From NCBI GenBank assembly GCA_964415365.1, contig CAYPYW010000004.1, positions 1-64,000 of the forward strand: 64,000 nucleotides of DNA, in the 5' to 3' direction. This document shows, piece after piece, positions 34,377 to 43,287 of the stretch (position 1 is the first letter of the stretch; every line of letters starts with the position of its first letter). Both the position numbers and the translations under genes were made by a program. Source of the stretch: Hydromicrobium sp964415365. GTDB taxonomy: Bacteria > Actinomycetota > Humimicrobiia > Humimicrobiales > Humimicrobiaceae. The notes under the pieces were generated by a model. That model saw nothing but the letters and a program-made list of their open reading frames with translations. It made no database searches and was not told the origin of the DNA.

Positions 34377-34811
34377 ATGAAGTTATCTAAAAGGATCGTC
34401 AGCATATTGATTATCAGTGTATTGGTAATATGTATAGGATCTTTGTCTATTGCATGTCTTCCGGTGACGACAACTGAAGGAGAAACAGCAGCTGAAGGAA
34501 CGACAACTGAAGGGGCTGAAGTCCAGGAAACCACTGGTTTTGCTAAAATCTTTTCAAGCTATGGAACATGGATATGGCTGGCAATTTTGGTGGTAGCATT
34601 TTATTTTTTACTTATAAGACCACAAAGGGTGAGATCTAAAAAGGCTCAGGAACTGATGTCAAGTTTACAAAGAGGTGACGAAGTAGTAACCATCGGCGGA
34701 TTTCACGGCAGAATTAAAGACATTAGAGAAGATGTAATTATAATAACCATCGCAAGCGGTGTTGATGTAAAAGTAAATAAGAGTGCTGTTTCAAGAAAGT
34801 CAGCTCAATAA
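34377..34811 (+). CDS. yajC: YajC, SecDF-associated subunit, with lipoprotein-like N-terminus
   Basis: YajC joins SecD and SecF in the complex that assists protein export. The 144-residue protein ends with the normal YajC fold: one membrane helix (IWLAILVVAFYFLLIRPQ) and a soluble part with GDEVVTIGGFHGRI. Unusually, it starts with a signal peptide ending in a lipobox-like LSIAC near residue 28, followed by a Thr/Glu-rich linker of about 25 residues. The ATG at 34377 is chosen because AAGGAG lies five bases before it; a GTG at 34371 overlaps that site. It leads yajC-secD-secF. Confidence 0.9.
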   Translation: MKLSKRIVSILIISVLVICIGSLSIACLPVTTTEGETAAEGTTTEGAEVQETTGFAKIFSSYGTWIWLAILVVAFYFLLIRPQRVRSKKAQELMSSLQRGDEVVTIGGFHGRIKDIREDVIIITIASGVDVKVNKSAVSRKSAQ

Positions 34812-34816
34812 AAAGT

Positions 34817-36430
34817 ATGAGAAATAAGAAAGTTCATATAACAGTTATTGTATTATTTGTAGTACTGATTAGTGTAAGTTTTTATTATATATTCACCAAC
34901 CCTATAGAATTGGGGCTTGACCTGAAGGGCGGAACTCAGATAATTTTAAAGCCCACAGAGGTAGGAGGAGAAGAAGTAACCCCTGAAAAACTGGAAGCTG
35001 CTATTGATATTATAAGGGACAGAGTGGACAGACTTGGTATTTCTGAACCTCTGATTACGAAAGATTTATCCAACAATATTGTAGTTCAACTTCCCGGTGT
35101 AAAAGAATCCCAGAGAGCGGAAGAGATAATAGGGAAGACTGCTCAGCTTGAATTCAGGCTAGTTAAGGGGACATTCATCTATATAAAAGACCAGAGCTGG
35201 AATCTGGTGAAAATTGATTCTGAAAAAGGGGAATTAATAATAGACCCTGATGCGGATGAGATACTGCTTGTTGATGATATAAATGCCTTTATTGAGGGAG
35301 ATCCTTATGTAATAGTTGGCGAATTGTTGGAAAACACTGAAGGCGAAGGAAAATTGCTGGTCGAATACACCAGGGAAGATATCTCAGAGGAAGATATTGA
35401 TTCAGAAGACGAGGCCAGTGCTGTCGTTGATCAAGAAAAGATTATAGGAAAGATAACATATAATTCCGAAACCGGAGAATTGCTTGAAACAGATTATAAT
35501 GACGGCAGCGAGATCGGGGAAATACTGGTTAACTCTAAAATAGATGCTGCGACATTGGTTGGGCCTGTCCTTCTAACAGGAGATAAACTGGCAAAGGCAG
35601 CGGCCGGGTATGATAGTTATGGAGAGATAATAGTTACTTTAAGTTTTAAAGATGAAGGAGTGGAGATATTCAAAGAAATCACTACCGAGAACATCGGCAG
35701 TAATCTTGCCATAGTGCTGGATGAAGAAATCAAATCAGCTCCTTATATAAGAGTTCCCATAACGGATGGTAATGCGGAAATTTCCAATATCGGTAGCCTC
35801 GAGGAAGCAAAAGATATTGAGATTGTTCTTCAATTTGGAGCATTGCCGGTAAATTTGGAAATAGAAGAAAATAATGTTGTAGGGCCTACTCTGGGAATGG
35901 ATTCTTTAAAAGGGGGTCTCTATGCCGGAGTAGCTGGTTTTGCTCTGATTCTGGTATTTATGTTTTTTAGTTATAGAGGCCTCGGACTTTATTCTGCTCT
36001 GGGTTTAATAATCTATGTTATATTATTCTGGGGTATAATCTCAGCGATAGGTGCAGCACTAACGCTACCAGGAATTGCCGGAATCATACTAACCATAGGT
36101 ATGGCCGTAGATGCTAATGTTATTATTTTCGCAAGAATAAGAGAAGAAGCAGCCAAAGATAAATCTACAAGAATCGCCATTGGATATGGCTTTAAGAATG
36201 CGCTCAGAACTATTGTCGATTCCAACGTAACAACTCTGATTACAGCAGCTGCGTTGTATAGATTTGGCACCGGACCTATAAGAGGTTTTGCAGTTACATT
36301 AAGCCTGGGAGTAGTAATAAGTATGGTAATCAGCCTTTTGTTTACCAGATCCTTTATGTTCCTTATGTCCGGGATATCCAGGATGAACACACCTGCCTTT
36401 TTAGGAATGAGGAGAAGGAGCAGTGAGTAA
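34817..36430 (+). CDS. secD: SecD, protein-export membrane subunit
   Basis: SecD and SecF use the proton or sodium gradient to pull exported proteins from the SecYEG channel. The 537-residue protein has an N-terminal helix, the motif GLDLKGGTQI, a large outer domain with an acidic insertion around residues 185-210, then five C-terminal membrane helices with GLTLPG-like ALTLPGIAGIILTIGMAVD and AIGYGFKNALRTIVDSN. It starts five bases after yajC and ends three bases before secF. Separate SecD and SecF, not a fusion, are the rule outside some Bacillota. Confidence 0.95.
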   Translation: MRNKKVHITVIVLFVVLISVSFYYIFTNPIELGLDLKGGTQIILKPTEVGGEEVTPEKLEAAIDIIRDRVDRLGISEPLITKDLSNNIVVQLPGVKESQRAEEIIGKTAQLEFRLVKGTFIYIKDQSWNLVKIDSEKGELIIDPDADEILLVDDINAFIEGDPYVIVGELLENTEGEGKLLVEYTREDISEEDIDSEDEASAVVDQEKIIGKITYNSETGELLETDYNDGSEIGEILVNSKIDAATLVGPVLLTGDKLAKAAAGYDSYGEIIVTLSFKDEGVEIFKEITTENIGSNLAIVLDEEIKSAPYIRVPITDGNAEISNIGSLEEAKDIEIVLQFGALPVNLEIEENNVVGPTLGMDSLKGGLYAGVAGFALILVFMFFSYRGLGLYSALGLIIYVILFWGIISAIGAALTLPGIAGIILTIGMAVDANVIIFARIREEAAKDKSTRIAIGYGFKNALRTIVDSNVTTLITAAALYRFGTGPIRGFAVTLSLGVVISMVISLLFTRSFMFLMSGISRMNTPAFLGMRRRSSE

Positions 36431-36433
36431 CAT

Positions 36434-37339
36434 TTGAAGCTTAAGAATTTTTATTTTGATTTCATAGGTAAGAGAAAAATATGGTTTATTATTTCTCTGG
36501 CTGTAATACTTGCAGGTGTTGCAGGTTTCCTGATCAGGGGAGCAAGTTTCAATTTAGGTATCGACTTTTTGGGAGGATCACTTATAGAGGTGAAGTTTAC
36601 AAAGGAAGTAAATACTTCAGAAGTACGTAGTGTGATAAGTGACATGGGACTTGGGAATGCAATAATTCAACAGACAGAATTACTCCAGCAAACCAAATCA
36701 AACAGATTTATAATAAGGACTACTCCCATAGATACAGATACCAAAAATGAGATGCTTGAATTGCTGGACGAAAAAATAGGTTTAGATGGTTCGCCTCTCC
36801 AGGATAGAAAGGTAGATCCGGGGTTCAGCAAACAAATAACCAAATATGCCCTGATAGCCGTGGGCATAAGCATTATTGGAATTTTAATCTATGTTTGGAT
36901 AAGATTTGAATTCAGATTAGGAGTTTCGGCAATTCTTGCTCTGATTCACGACGTCCTGATAACTATCGGGATATATGCTATTTTGAACCGTGAAATAAAT
37001 ACGTCCACTGTCGCTGCTATACTTACTATAATAGGGTATTCCATAAATGACACCATTGTTGTTTTTGATAGAATAAGGGAAAATACTCCTATGGCAGGGA
37101 AGATAGGCTATGCTAAAGCAGTAAATGATTCTGTAAATATCACTTTATCCAGATCCCTAAATACTTCTGCAACCACATTAATTCCAGTAGTTCTACTTCT
37201 TATACTGGGAACCGCTGCATTACAAGATTTCGCCTTGGCCCTTATGGTGGGTATAATAGCCGGAACATATTCCTCTATATTTATTGCAAGTCCCGTTTTG
37301 GTGGTATGGAATAACAGATTTCCAAGATATAAGAAATAA
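36434..37339 (+). CDS. secF: SecF, protein-export membrane subunit
   Basis: SecF is the partner of SecD. The 301-residue protein has six membrane helices, the first-periplasmic-domain motif GIDFLGGSLIEVKF, and the conserved TIIGYSINDTIVVFDRIRE and SLNTSATTLIPV segments. The start is a TTG at 36434; GGAGAAGGAG in the last codons of secD lies about 13 bases before it. The N-terminus MKLKNFYFDFIGKRK fits the family well, so the TTG is credible. The next gene, recJ, starts two bases after the stop. Confidence 0.94.
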   Translation: MKLKNFYFDFIGKRKIWFIISLAVILAGVAGFLIRGASFNLGIDFLGGSLIEVKFTKEVNTSEVRSVISDMGLGNAIIQQTELLQQTKSNRFIIRTTPIDTDTKNEMLELLDEKIGLDGSPLQDRKVDPGFSKQITKYALIAVGISIIGILIYVWIRFEFRLGVSAILALIHDVLITIGIYAILNREINTSTVAAILTIIGYSINDTIVVFDRIRENTPMAGKIGYAKAVNDSVNITLSRSLNTSATTLIPVVLLLILGTAALQDFALALMVGIIAGTYSSIFIASPVLVVWNNRFPRYKK

Positions 37340-37341
37340 AA

Positions 37342-39072
37342 ATGACAAATTTTCCTGCTAACTGGCTGTATAGAGATATTAAAAAGGAAAACACAAAGTT
37401 ATCAGACAAATTAAATTATAGTCAATTCTTGTTAAATATTCTTGCCGGAAGAAACTTAACCTCGGAAGAAGAAATAATATCTTTTCTTAACCCAACCCTT
37501 AAAGATTTACGTGACTGCATGATGCTTCCAGGTATCGAACAGGGTATTAAGAGAGTAAAGGAAGCAATTCGAAAGAAAGAGAATATTTTAGTTTTCGGAG
37601 ATTATGATGCAGATGGAATCATAAGCGCTTCACTTATATACAAATTCTTAAAGAAATTGAAATTAAACGTGGAGGCCTATATCCCAGACAGGTTTAGCGA
37701 AGGGTATGGTTTAAATCTTGATTTTTTTAAAAAAATCTCTTCAGAAGGCAAATATAATTTAATAATATGTGTGGATTGCGGCACGAATAGTGTGGAAGTT
37801 CAGAAATTTATTCAAGATAATCCAGGGCCCGATGTAATAGTCTGTGACCATCATAATCGCTCGATTGATTTTGATATAAAGCAGGAAAATTACATAATAA
37901 TTAACCCCAAGCTTAGAGGTTCCGGTTATCCTTTTAAACACTTAAGTGGTGCAGGTGTCACTTTTAAATTTATTATAGGTGTCTTAAGGAAACTAGGAAG
38001 TAATTACAAGAAAAAATTTAACAAGGATTATCTGACCACCCTTCTGGATCTGGTTGCAATATCAACCATTGCGGATGTGATGCCTCTTGTTGACGAAAAC
38101 AGGATAATGGTTAAAAAGGGACTTAGAATGCTTAAGAAAACTATAAATCCTGGCCTTGAAAAGATGATAGGTACAGTAGTAAAAGATAAAAAAAATATAA
38201 ATGAGTATGACATAGGGTTTATTATAGCCCCCAGGCTGAATGCAGCCGGCAGAATTAAAAATGCAGAAAGCAGTTTTAATTTATTGACCGGCGAGGGAGA
38301 TATTTTAGATGAAATAGTAAATGACCTTAACTCGTTTAATGAGGAAAGACAGAGTATTCAAAAGGATATATTGAATGAAATAATCGAAAGTTATGATTTT
38401 GATAAGATAATAGCGGAAAAGAGGATATTTATAGATAAATCAAAAAACTGGAATGAGGGAGTGCTCGGGATAGTAGCTTCTGATATTGTAAAAAAATTCA
38501 ATATTCCTGCCATTTTATTTAAAGAATCGGAAGGTAAACTCAAAGGTTCGGGAAGAAGTACTGATAAATTCGATTTGTATGGAAATCTGATTTCCTGCAG
38601 CAATCTATTTGATAATTTTGGAGGACACAGAGCAGCCTGTGGTATAAGTATGGACGTTTCAAACTTCGAAACCTTTTATAAGAGTATGGTAGAAATTGCT
38701 TATAAAAATATTAAGGCTGGCGATATCGAAAAAAAGTTTATTTATGACCTGGAATTAGATTTCAGTGCTATAAATGAGAAAATTCTAAAAGAAATTGATC
38801 TACTTAAACCTTTTGGAGCCGGAAATCCTGTACCGAGTTTTGTGACCGGAAACTGCGAAATAGTAGGTTTTAGTTATTTGATGGAGGGGAGGCATGTGAA
38901 ACTTAAGCTCAGGCAGGCTGGAGCTATAATTGACGCTATAATGTTTAAGATAGACAAAAAAGTCAGAGAGAAAACAAAAATCGGGAGTAAGATCAATATA
39001 TTATACAAAATTGAAGAGAATATCTGGGGTGATTTTAAAACGGTACAGCTGGTGATAATAGACTTATTTTAG
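37342..39072 (+). CDS. recJ: RecJ-type single-strand DNA exonuclease
   Basis: RecJ degrades 5' single-stranded DNA in recombination and repair. The 576-residue protein has the DHH-family motifs in order: FGDYDADGIISA near residue 82, VDCGTN, the DHH motif in VCDHHNRS, and LSGAGVTFK. The DHHA1 motif GGHRAACG is near residue 430, and an OB-like C-terminal region follows. The place between secF and relA is the usual one in Gram-positive-type genomes. Confidence 0.94.
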   Translation: MTNFPANWLYRDIKKENTKLSDKLNYSQFLLNILAGRNLTSEEEIISFLNPTLKDLRDCMMLPGIEQGIKRVKEAIRKKENILVFGDYDADGIISASLIYKFLKKLKLNVEAYIPDRFSEGYGLNLDFFKKISSEGKYNLIICVDCGTNSVEVQKFIQDNPGPDVIVCDHHNRSIDFDIKQENYIIINPKLRGSGYPFKHLSGAGVTFKFIIGVLRKLGSNYKKKFNKDYLTTLLDLVAISTIADVMPLVDENRIMVKKGLRMLKKTINPGLEKMIGTVVKDKKNINEYDIGFIIAPRLNAAGRIKNAESSFNLLTGEGDILDEIVNDLNSFNEERQSIQKDILNEIIESYDFDKIIAEKRIFIDKSKNWNEGVLGIVASDIVKKFNIPAILFKESEGKLKGSGRSTDKFDLYGNLISCSNLFDNFGGHRAACGISMDVSNFETFYKSMVEIAYKNIKAGDIEKKFIYDLELDFSAINEKILKEIDLLKPFGAGNPVPSFVTGNCEIVGFSYLMEGRHVKLKLRQAGAIIDAIMFKIDKKVREKTKIGSKINILYKIEENIWGDFKTVQLVIIDLF

Positions 39073-39128
39073 ATAAGCTGAAAATGTTCTATAATAATAT
39101 TGACTTTTTTATTAAAGAATAAAGAGAA

Positions 39129-41339
39129 ATGAACTTAGATCTGAACAGTAAAACCAAAAATATAAATACAGATCTTATATACAAGAAATTAATAAAAAAA
39201 ATAAAAGCTTACAATCCGGACATAGACGAGCAGCTGATTTATAAAGCTTACCTTACTTCAAAAAAATATCATCAAAATCAGTACAGAAAATCAGGGGAAC
39301 CTTTTGTAATTCACCCCCTGGAAGTAGCCGGGATTCTAGCAGACCTTGAACTGGATCAGGTATCTATTATATCAGCCATTTTGCATGATGTAATAGAAGA
39401 TACAGATTATAGTCTGGAAATGGCTAAAAAAGAATTCGGGCAAAAGACTGCCAATATTATAAATGGGGTTACGAAATTAGATAAGATAGTTTTTAGCAGT
39501 AAAGAAGAACAGCAAGTAAATAATATAAGGAAAATGATAATCGCAATGTCTGAAGATGTGAGAATAATACTGGTAAAGCTTGCAGACAGGCTCCATAATA
39601 TGCGGACTTTATTTCCACTGGATGAAGAAAAGAGACGTATGAATTCGATAGAAACCCTGGAAGTTTATACGCCTATTGCCCATAGACTGGGAATATACCA
39701 CATAAAATCGGAATTGGAAGATTTGAGTTTTAAATATCTTTACCCCAGGGAGTACACCAAAATAAAGAATATGATCGATGAAAAACTGGAAGAGAGGAAG
39801 TCGCTAATTGATGAGGCAATAAAAATAATGAGTAAAAAGTTAAAGGAAGTGAAAATCCCTGCGGATATAAGTGGGAGAATTAAAACTTATTATAGTGTCT
39901 ATAATAAAATTACGAAGCAGAACAGAAAATTCGAAGACATTTATGACATAATTGCAGTTAGAATTATAGTAAATGATGTAAAAAGTTGCTATGCTGCCCT
40001 GGGAATAATACATTCTTTATGGAAACCTGTGCCTGGAAGGTTTAGGGATTTCATAGCCAATCCTAAATTCAATATGTATCAATCTCTCCATACCACGGTT
40101 ATTGGGGTAAAGGGTAAACCCGTTGAAATACAGATAAGAACGTATGAAATGCATAAATTTGCAGAGTATGGTATTGCAGCACACTATAAATATAAAGAGG
40201 GTGGATTTAAAAAGCTCAGTGAATTTGATAAAAGAGTTGCCTGGATACGACAGATATTGGACTGGCAGAAGGAGTTGAGCGATCCCCAGGATTATATGGA
40301 GTCGTTAAAGCTGGATTTATTTGAGGAAGAGGTATTTGTGTTTACTCCAAAAGGTAAGGTAGTAAATCTGCCCCGTGGAGCCACTACTATTGATTTTGCC
40401 TATCAGATACATACTGATGTGGGAAACAATATAATAGGTTCAAAGATAAATGGGAACATGGTCCCCATAGAAACTATTCTGGAGAATGGCGATATTGTAG
40501 AAATAATAGTATCCAAAACCAATAAGGGACCCAGCAGAGACTGGCTTAATATAGTCAAAACTTCAAGAGCACGTAATAAGATAAAACAGTGGTTCAGCAA
40601 AGAGCAGAGACAGGAAACATATAATACAGGTAGAGACATAATGTTAAAAGTCTTAAGAAAAAACGGTCTTTCTTTTAAAAGTGTACCAGCGGAAATATTT
40701 GATGAAGTTACCAGAGATATGAATCTTGGGAAGACAGATGCCCTTTTCAGGAATATAGGTTCTCATAAACTATCTGCACATCAGGTTTTTACTAAAATAG
40801 TTAAAAAATTAAGTCAAAAAGAACCCAAGAAAGAGTTAACCATAGAAGATATACACAGAAAAGAAGTTGAGAAGAAAGAAAGAAGTGGTATTAAAGTAAA
40901 AGGTATGGAAGAGGTACTAGTGACTATTGCTAAATGCTGTAATCCGGTGCCGGGAGATAGTATTATAGGTTATATCACCAGAGGCAAGGGAATTTCAGTT
41001 CACAGGATTGATTGCAACAATATTGCCACTTCTATGAGTTCCGAAAAGGAGAGGTTTATTGAGGTTTGCTGGGATAAAAAGGCTCCTTATAAATTCAATG
41101 CCGAAATACAAATAGAGGCTCTTGATAGAACCAAACTTCTAAGAGATATTACCAATGCAATAGGTGAATATGATCTGAATATAGTCAGAGCCAATTCTTT
41201 AAGAATGGATAAGGCCGGTCATATTAAATTAAAGTTCTTGATAGAAATTAGTAATAAATATATCCTTAAGGATGTTATTAACAATATTAAACAAATAGAC
41301 TCAGTCTACGATGTTTTCAGAATATTGCCCAGAAAGTAA
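39129..41339 (+). CDS. relA: RelA/SpoT-type (p)ppGpp synthetase/hydrolase
   Basis: The 736-residue long Rel protein makes and degrades the alarmone (p)ppGpp. An HD hydrolase domain comes first, with HPLEVAGILADL and the intact HDVIEDT. The synthetase domain follows (SGRIKTYYSVYNKI and YQSLHTTVIG), then the TGS domain (VFVFTPKGKVVNLPRGATT), a Cys-containing region (CCNPVPGDSIIG) and a C-terminal ACT domain. With the HD box intact it is probably bifunctional. It is the only long Rel in the window. It starts 56 bases after recJ. Confidence 0.95.
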   Translation: MNLDLNSKTKNINTDLIYKKLIKKIKAYNPDIDEQLIYKAYLTSKKYHQNQYRKSGEPFVIHPLEVAGILADLELDQVSIISAILHDVIEDTDYSLEMAKKEFGQKTANIINGVTKLDKIVFSSKEEQQVNNIRKMIIAMSEDVRIILVKLADRLHNMRTLFPLDEEKRRMNSIETLEVYTPIAHRLGIYHIKSELEDLSFKYLYPREYTKIKNMIDEKLEERKSLIDEAIKIMSKKLKEVKIPADISGRIKTYYSVYNKITKQNRKFEDIYDIIAVRIIVNDVKSCYAALGIIHSLWKPVPGRFRDFIANPKFNMYQSLHTTVIGVKGKPVEIQIRTYEMHKFAEYGIAAHYKYKEGGFKKLSEFDKRVAWIRQILDWQKELSDPQDYMESLKLDLFEEEVFVFTPKGKVVNLPRGATTIDFAYQIHTDVGNNIIGSKINGNMVPIETILENGDIVEIIVSKTNKGPSRDWLNIVKTSRARNKIKQWFSKEQRQETYNTGRDIMLKVLRKNGLSFKSVPAEIFDEVTRDMNLGKTDALFRNIGSHKLSAHQVFTKIVKKLSQKEPKKELTIEDIHRKEVEKKERSGIKVKGMEEVLVTIAKCCNPVPGDSIIGYITRGKGISVHRIDCNNIATSMSSEKERFIEVCWDKKAPYKFNAEIQIEALDRTKLLRDITNAIGEYDLNIVRANSLRMDKAGHIKLKFLIEISNKYILKDVINNIKQIDSVYDVFRILPRK

Positions 41340-41347
41340 AATCTGTA

Positions 41348-42007
41348 TTGAAATTAAAAAGATTAGAATTAGGATTTTATAAAGTTAATTGTTATATATT
41401 GTCTCTGGAGAGGGCAAATGTAATTGTAGACCCTGGTGCAGACTTTGATACTATTCAAAAGAATATTGAAGAAGATAATACAAGACCAGACTTTATATTA
41501 AATACACACGGGCACTACGATCATATAGGTTCAGTCGAGGATTTGATATCGTATTACAAAATTCCATTTTATATTCATGAACTGGAAGAGCCGATTATTA
41601 CCGATCCGGAAAAGAATTGTTCTTCATTTTTTGGAGAAAATGAATTATCATTAAAAACTTATAATTTAATAAATAGTACCGATTATAAATATTTTGCTGA
41701 CATGGGTATTGAAATCATCAACGTTCCGGGACATACTCCGGGGAGTATAATGTTTAAAGTAGGTGATTTTCTTTTTACCGGTGATTTGCTTTTTAAGGGT
41801 GCAATAGGGCGTACCGATTTGCCAGGAGGGAATATCGGGCAAATAAAAAAATCACTGATTAAGGTAAAAAAAATGGAAAGTAGGTTAATGATATACCCCG
41901 GTCACGGGCAAATCAGTAGTCTTGGATACGAGCTGGAATCAAATTATTATCTCAGAGATCATTTTTTAAATGAAGAGAGCAATGGAGAAGAAGGTGATTT
42001 ATTTTGA
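41348..42007 (+). CDS. Metallo-beta-lactamase-fold hydrolase (glyoxalase II-like)
   Basis: The 219-residue protein has the zinc motif THGHYDHIG (HxHxDH) near residue 58, then VPGHTPGSIMF and FTGDLLFKGAIGRTD, and a final YPGHG. This is the pattern of the YcbL/glyoxalase II group of thioester hydrolases, but the C-terminal substrate domain of true glyoxalase II is missing. Start is a TTG at 41348, supported by family fit (LKRLELGFYKVNCYIL). A gene of this kind between relA and hisS is common in Bacillota. The substrate is not known. Confidence 0.88.
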   Translation: MKLKRLELGFYKVNCYILSLERANVIVDPGADFDTIQKNIEEDNTRPDFILNTHGHYDHIGSVEDLISYYKIPFYIHELEEPIITDPEKNCSSFFGENELSLKTYNLINSTDYKYFADMGIEIINVPGHTPGSIMFKVGDFLFTGDLLFKGAIGRTDLPGGNIGQIKKSLIKVKKMESRLMIYPGHGQISSLGYELESNYYLRDHFLNEESNGEEGDLF

Positions 42008-43287
42008 AATTAAGTTCTCCCAGAGGTACAACTGATATCTACGGTGAAGATATAGATTACAGAAACTATATTATAAATACTGCCCGAGAGATATTTAAAA
42101 TCTTTAATTACAGAGAGATAATAACTCCAGCGTTTGAATATACTCAGGTTTTCAGCAGGAGTATTGGAGAAAGCACTGAAATCGTTAAGAAAGAAATGTA
42201 TACCTTCCCGGATAAAAAGGGAAGATCGCTGACACTGCGGCCTGAAGGTACCGCATCAATAGCGAGAGCAGTCGTCGAGAACAAAATGTATTCAGAAAAT
42301 ATGCCCTTAAAGTTATTTTATATCGGAAATATGTTCAGATACGAAAGGCCTCAAAAGGGAAGGATGAGAGAATTCTGGCAACTGGGAATAGAAGCTATTG
42401 GTACTAATAATCCTGTTATAGATGCTGAAGTTATCTGGATTTTAAATTCATTTTTTGAAAAATTAGGTTTTAAAAAATTAGTACTTCTGATAAACAGTAT
42501 TGGCTGCAGTGTATGTAGGGAGAAATTTCTGACGGAATTTAAAAAATATCTGAAACCTGAAGTAGAAAAATTATGTAGTGATTGCAAAAACAGGTTTGAA
42601 AAGAACCCTTTAAGGATATTTGACTGCAAAAAGAGTAGCTGCCACAGCATTATAGCCGGGTCACCGGGGGTATTTTCCTATCTGTGCCCTGAATGCAGGA
42701 AAAACTTTGAAGAAATTTTAAAATATCTGAAAATTCTTAAAATAAAGTACAGGGTTAATAAAAACCTGGTAAGAGGTTTTGATTATTATACCAGGACTAT
42801 ATTTGAGATAATATCCGAGGACCTCGATAGTGCACAAAATGCCCTGGGCGGCGGAGGAAGGTATGATAATTTAATAGACCAGTTGGGAGGTCAGGATATC
42901 CCTGCTACAGGGTTTGCGGTGGGGATTGACAGGACAATAATGCTTATGAAACAACTAAATTTGAAGTTTAAAAAGACCGAAACTAAATCAAAAGTTTATT
43001 TAATAGCAATGGACAAAAATTGCTTGGCTTATTCCCTGGATATTCTAAAATATCTTAGAGGGAAAGGTGTGGTTTGTGATATTAATTTTAACAATAAGAG
43101 CCTGAAAAAAGAAATTAAGTGGGCTAAAGAAAATAGTTATAATTTTATTATTATAATTGGTGAAGATGAAATTAAAACTGAAAATCTGACTATAAAGGAT
43201 GTTAAAGAATTCAAGCAATGTAAAGTTGACTGGAAAAACAAAAGGGAAGAAATTATGGAAATTATAGGAGTGGAAAGTTATGATTAA
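42004..43287 (+). CDS. hisS: Histidyl-tRNA synthetase
   Basis: HisRS charges tRNA-His. The 427-residue protein has class II motif 1 in FEYTQVFSRSIGESTEIVKKE, motif 2 in LRPEGTASIARA and FRYERPQKGRMREF, the histidine-specific motif LVRGFDYYTRTIFE, motif 3 in GFAVGIDRTIM, and a C-terminal anticodon-binding domain. The start is TTG at 42004, overlapping the stop of the hydrolase gene by four bases. It overlaps aspS by eight bases at its end, forming the usual hisS-aspS pair. Confidence 0.95.
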   Translation: MKLSSPRGTTDIYGEDIDYRNYIINTAREIFKIFNYREIITPAFEYTQVFSRSIGESTEIVKKEMYTFPDKKGRSLTLRPEGTASIARAVVENKMYSENMPLKLFYIGNMFRYERPQKGRMREFWQLGIEAIGTNNPVIDAEVIWILNSFFEKLGFKKLVLLINSIGCSVCREKFLTEFKKYLKPEVEKLCSDCKNRFEKNPLRIFDCKKSSCHSIIAGSPGVFSYLCPECRKNFEEILKYLKILKIKYRVNKNLVRGFDYYTRTIFEIISEDLDSAQNALGGGGRYDNLIDQLGGQDIPATGFAVGIDRTIMLMKQLNLKFKKTETKSKVYLIAMDKNCLAYSLDILKYLRGKGVVCDINFNNKSLKKEIKWAKENSYNFIIIIGEDEIKTENLTIKDVKEFKQCKVDWKNKREEIMEIIGVESYD

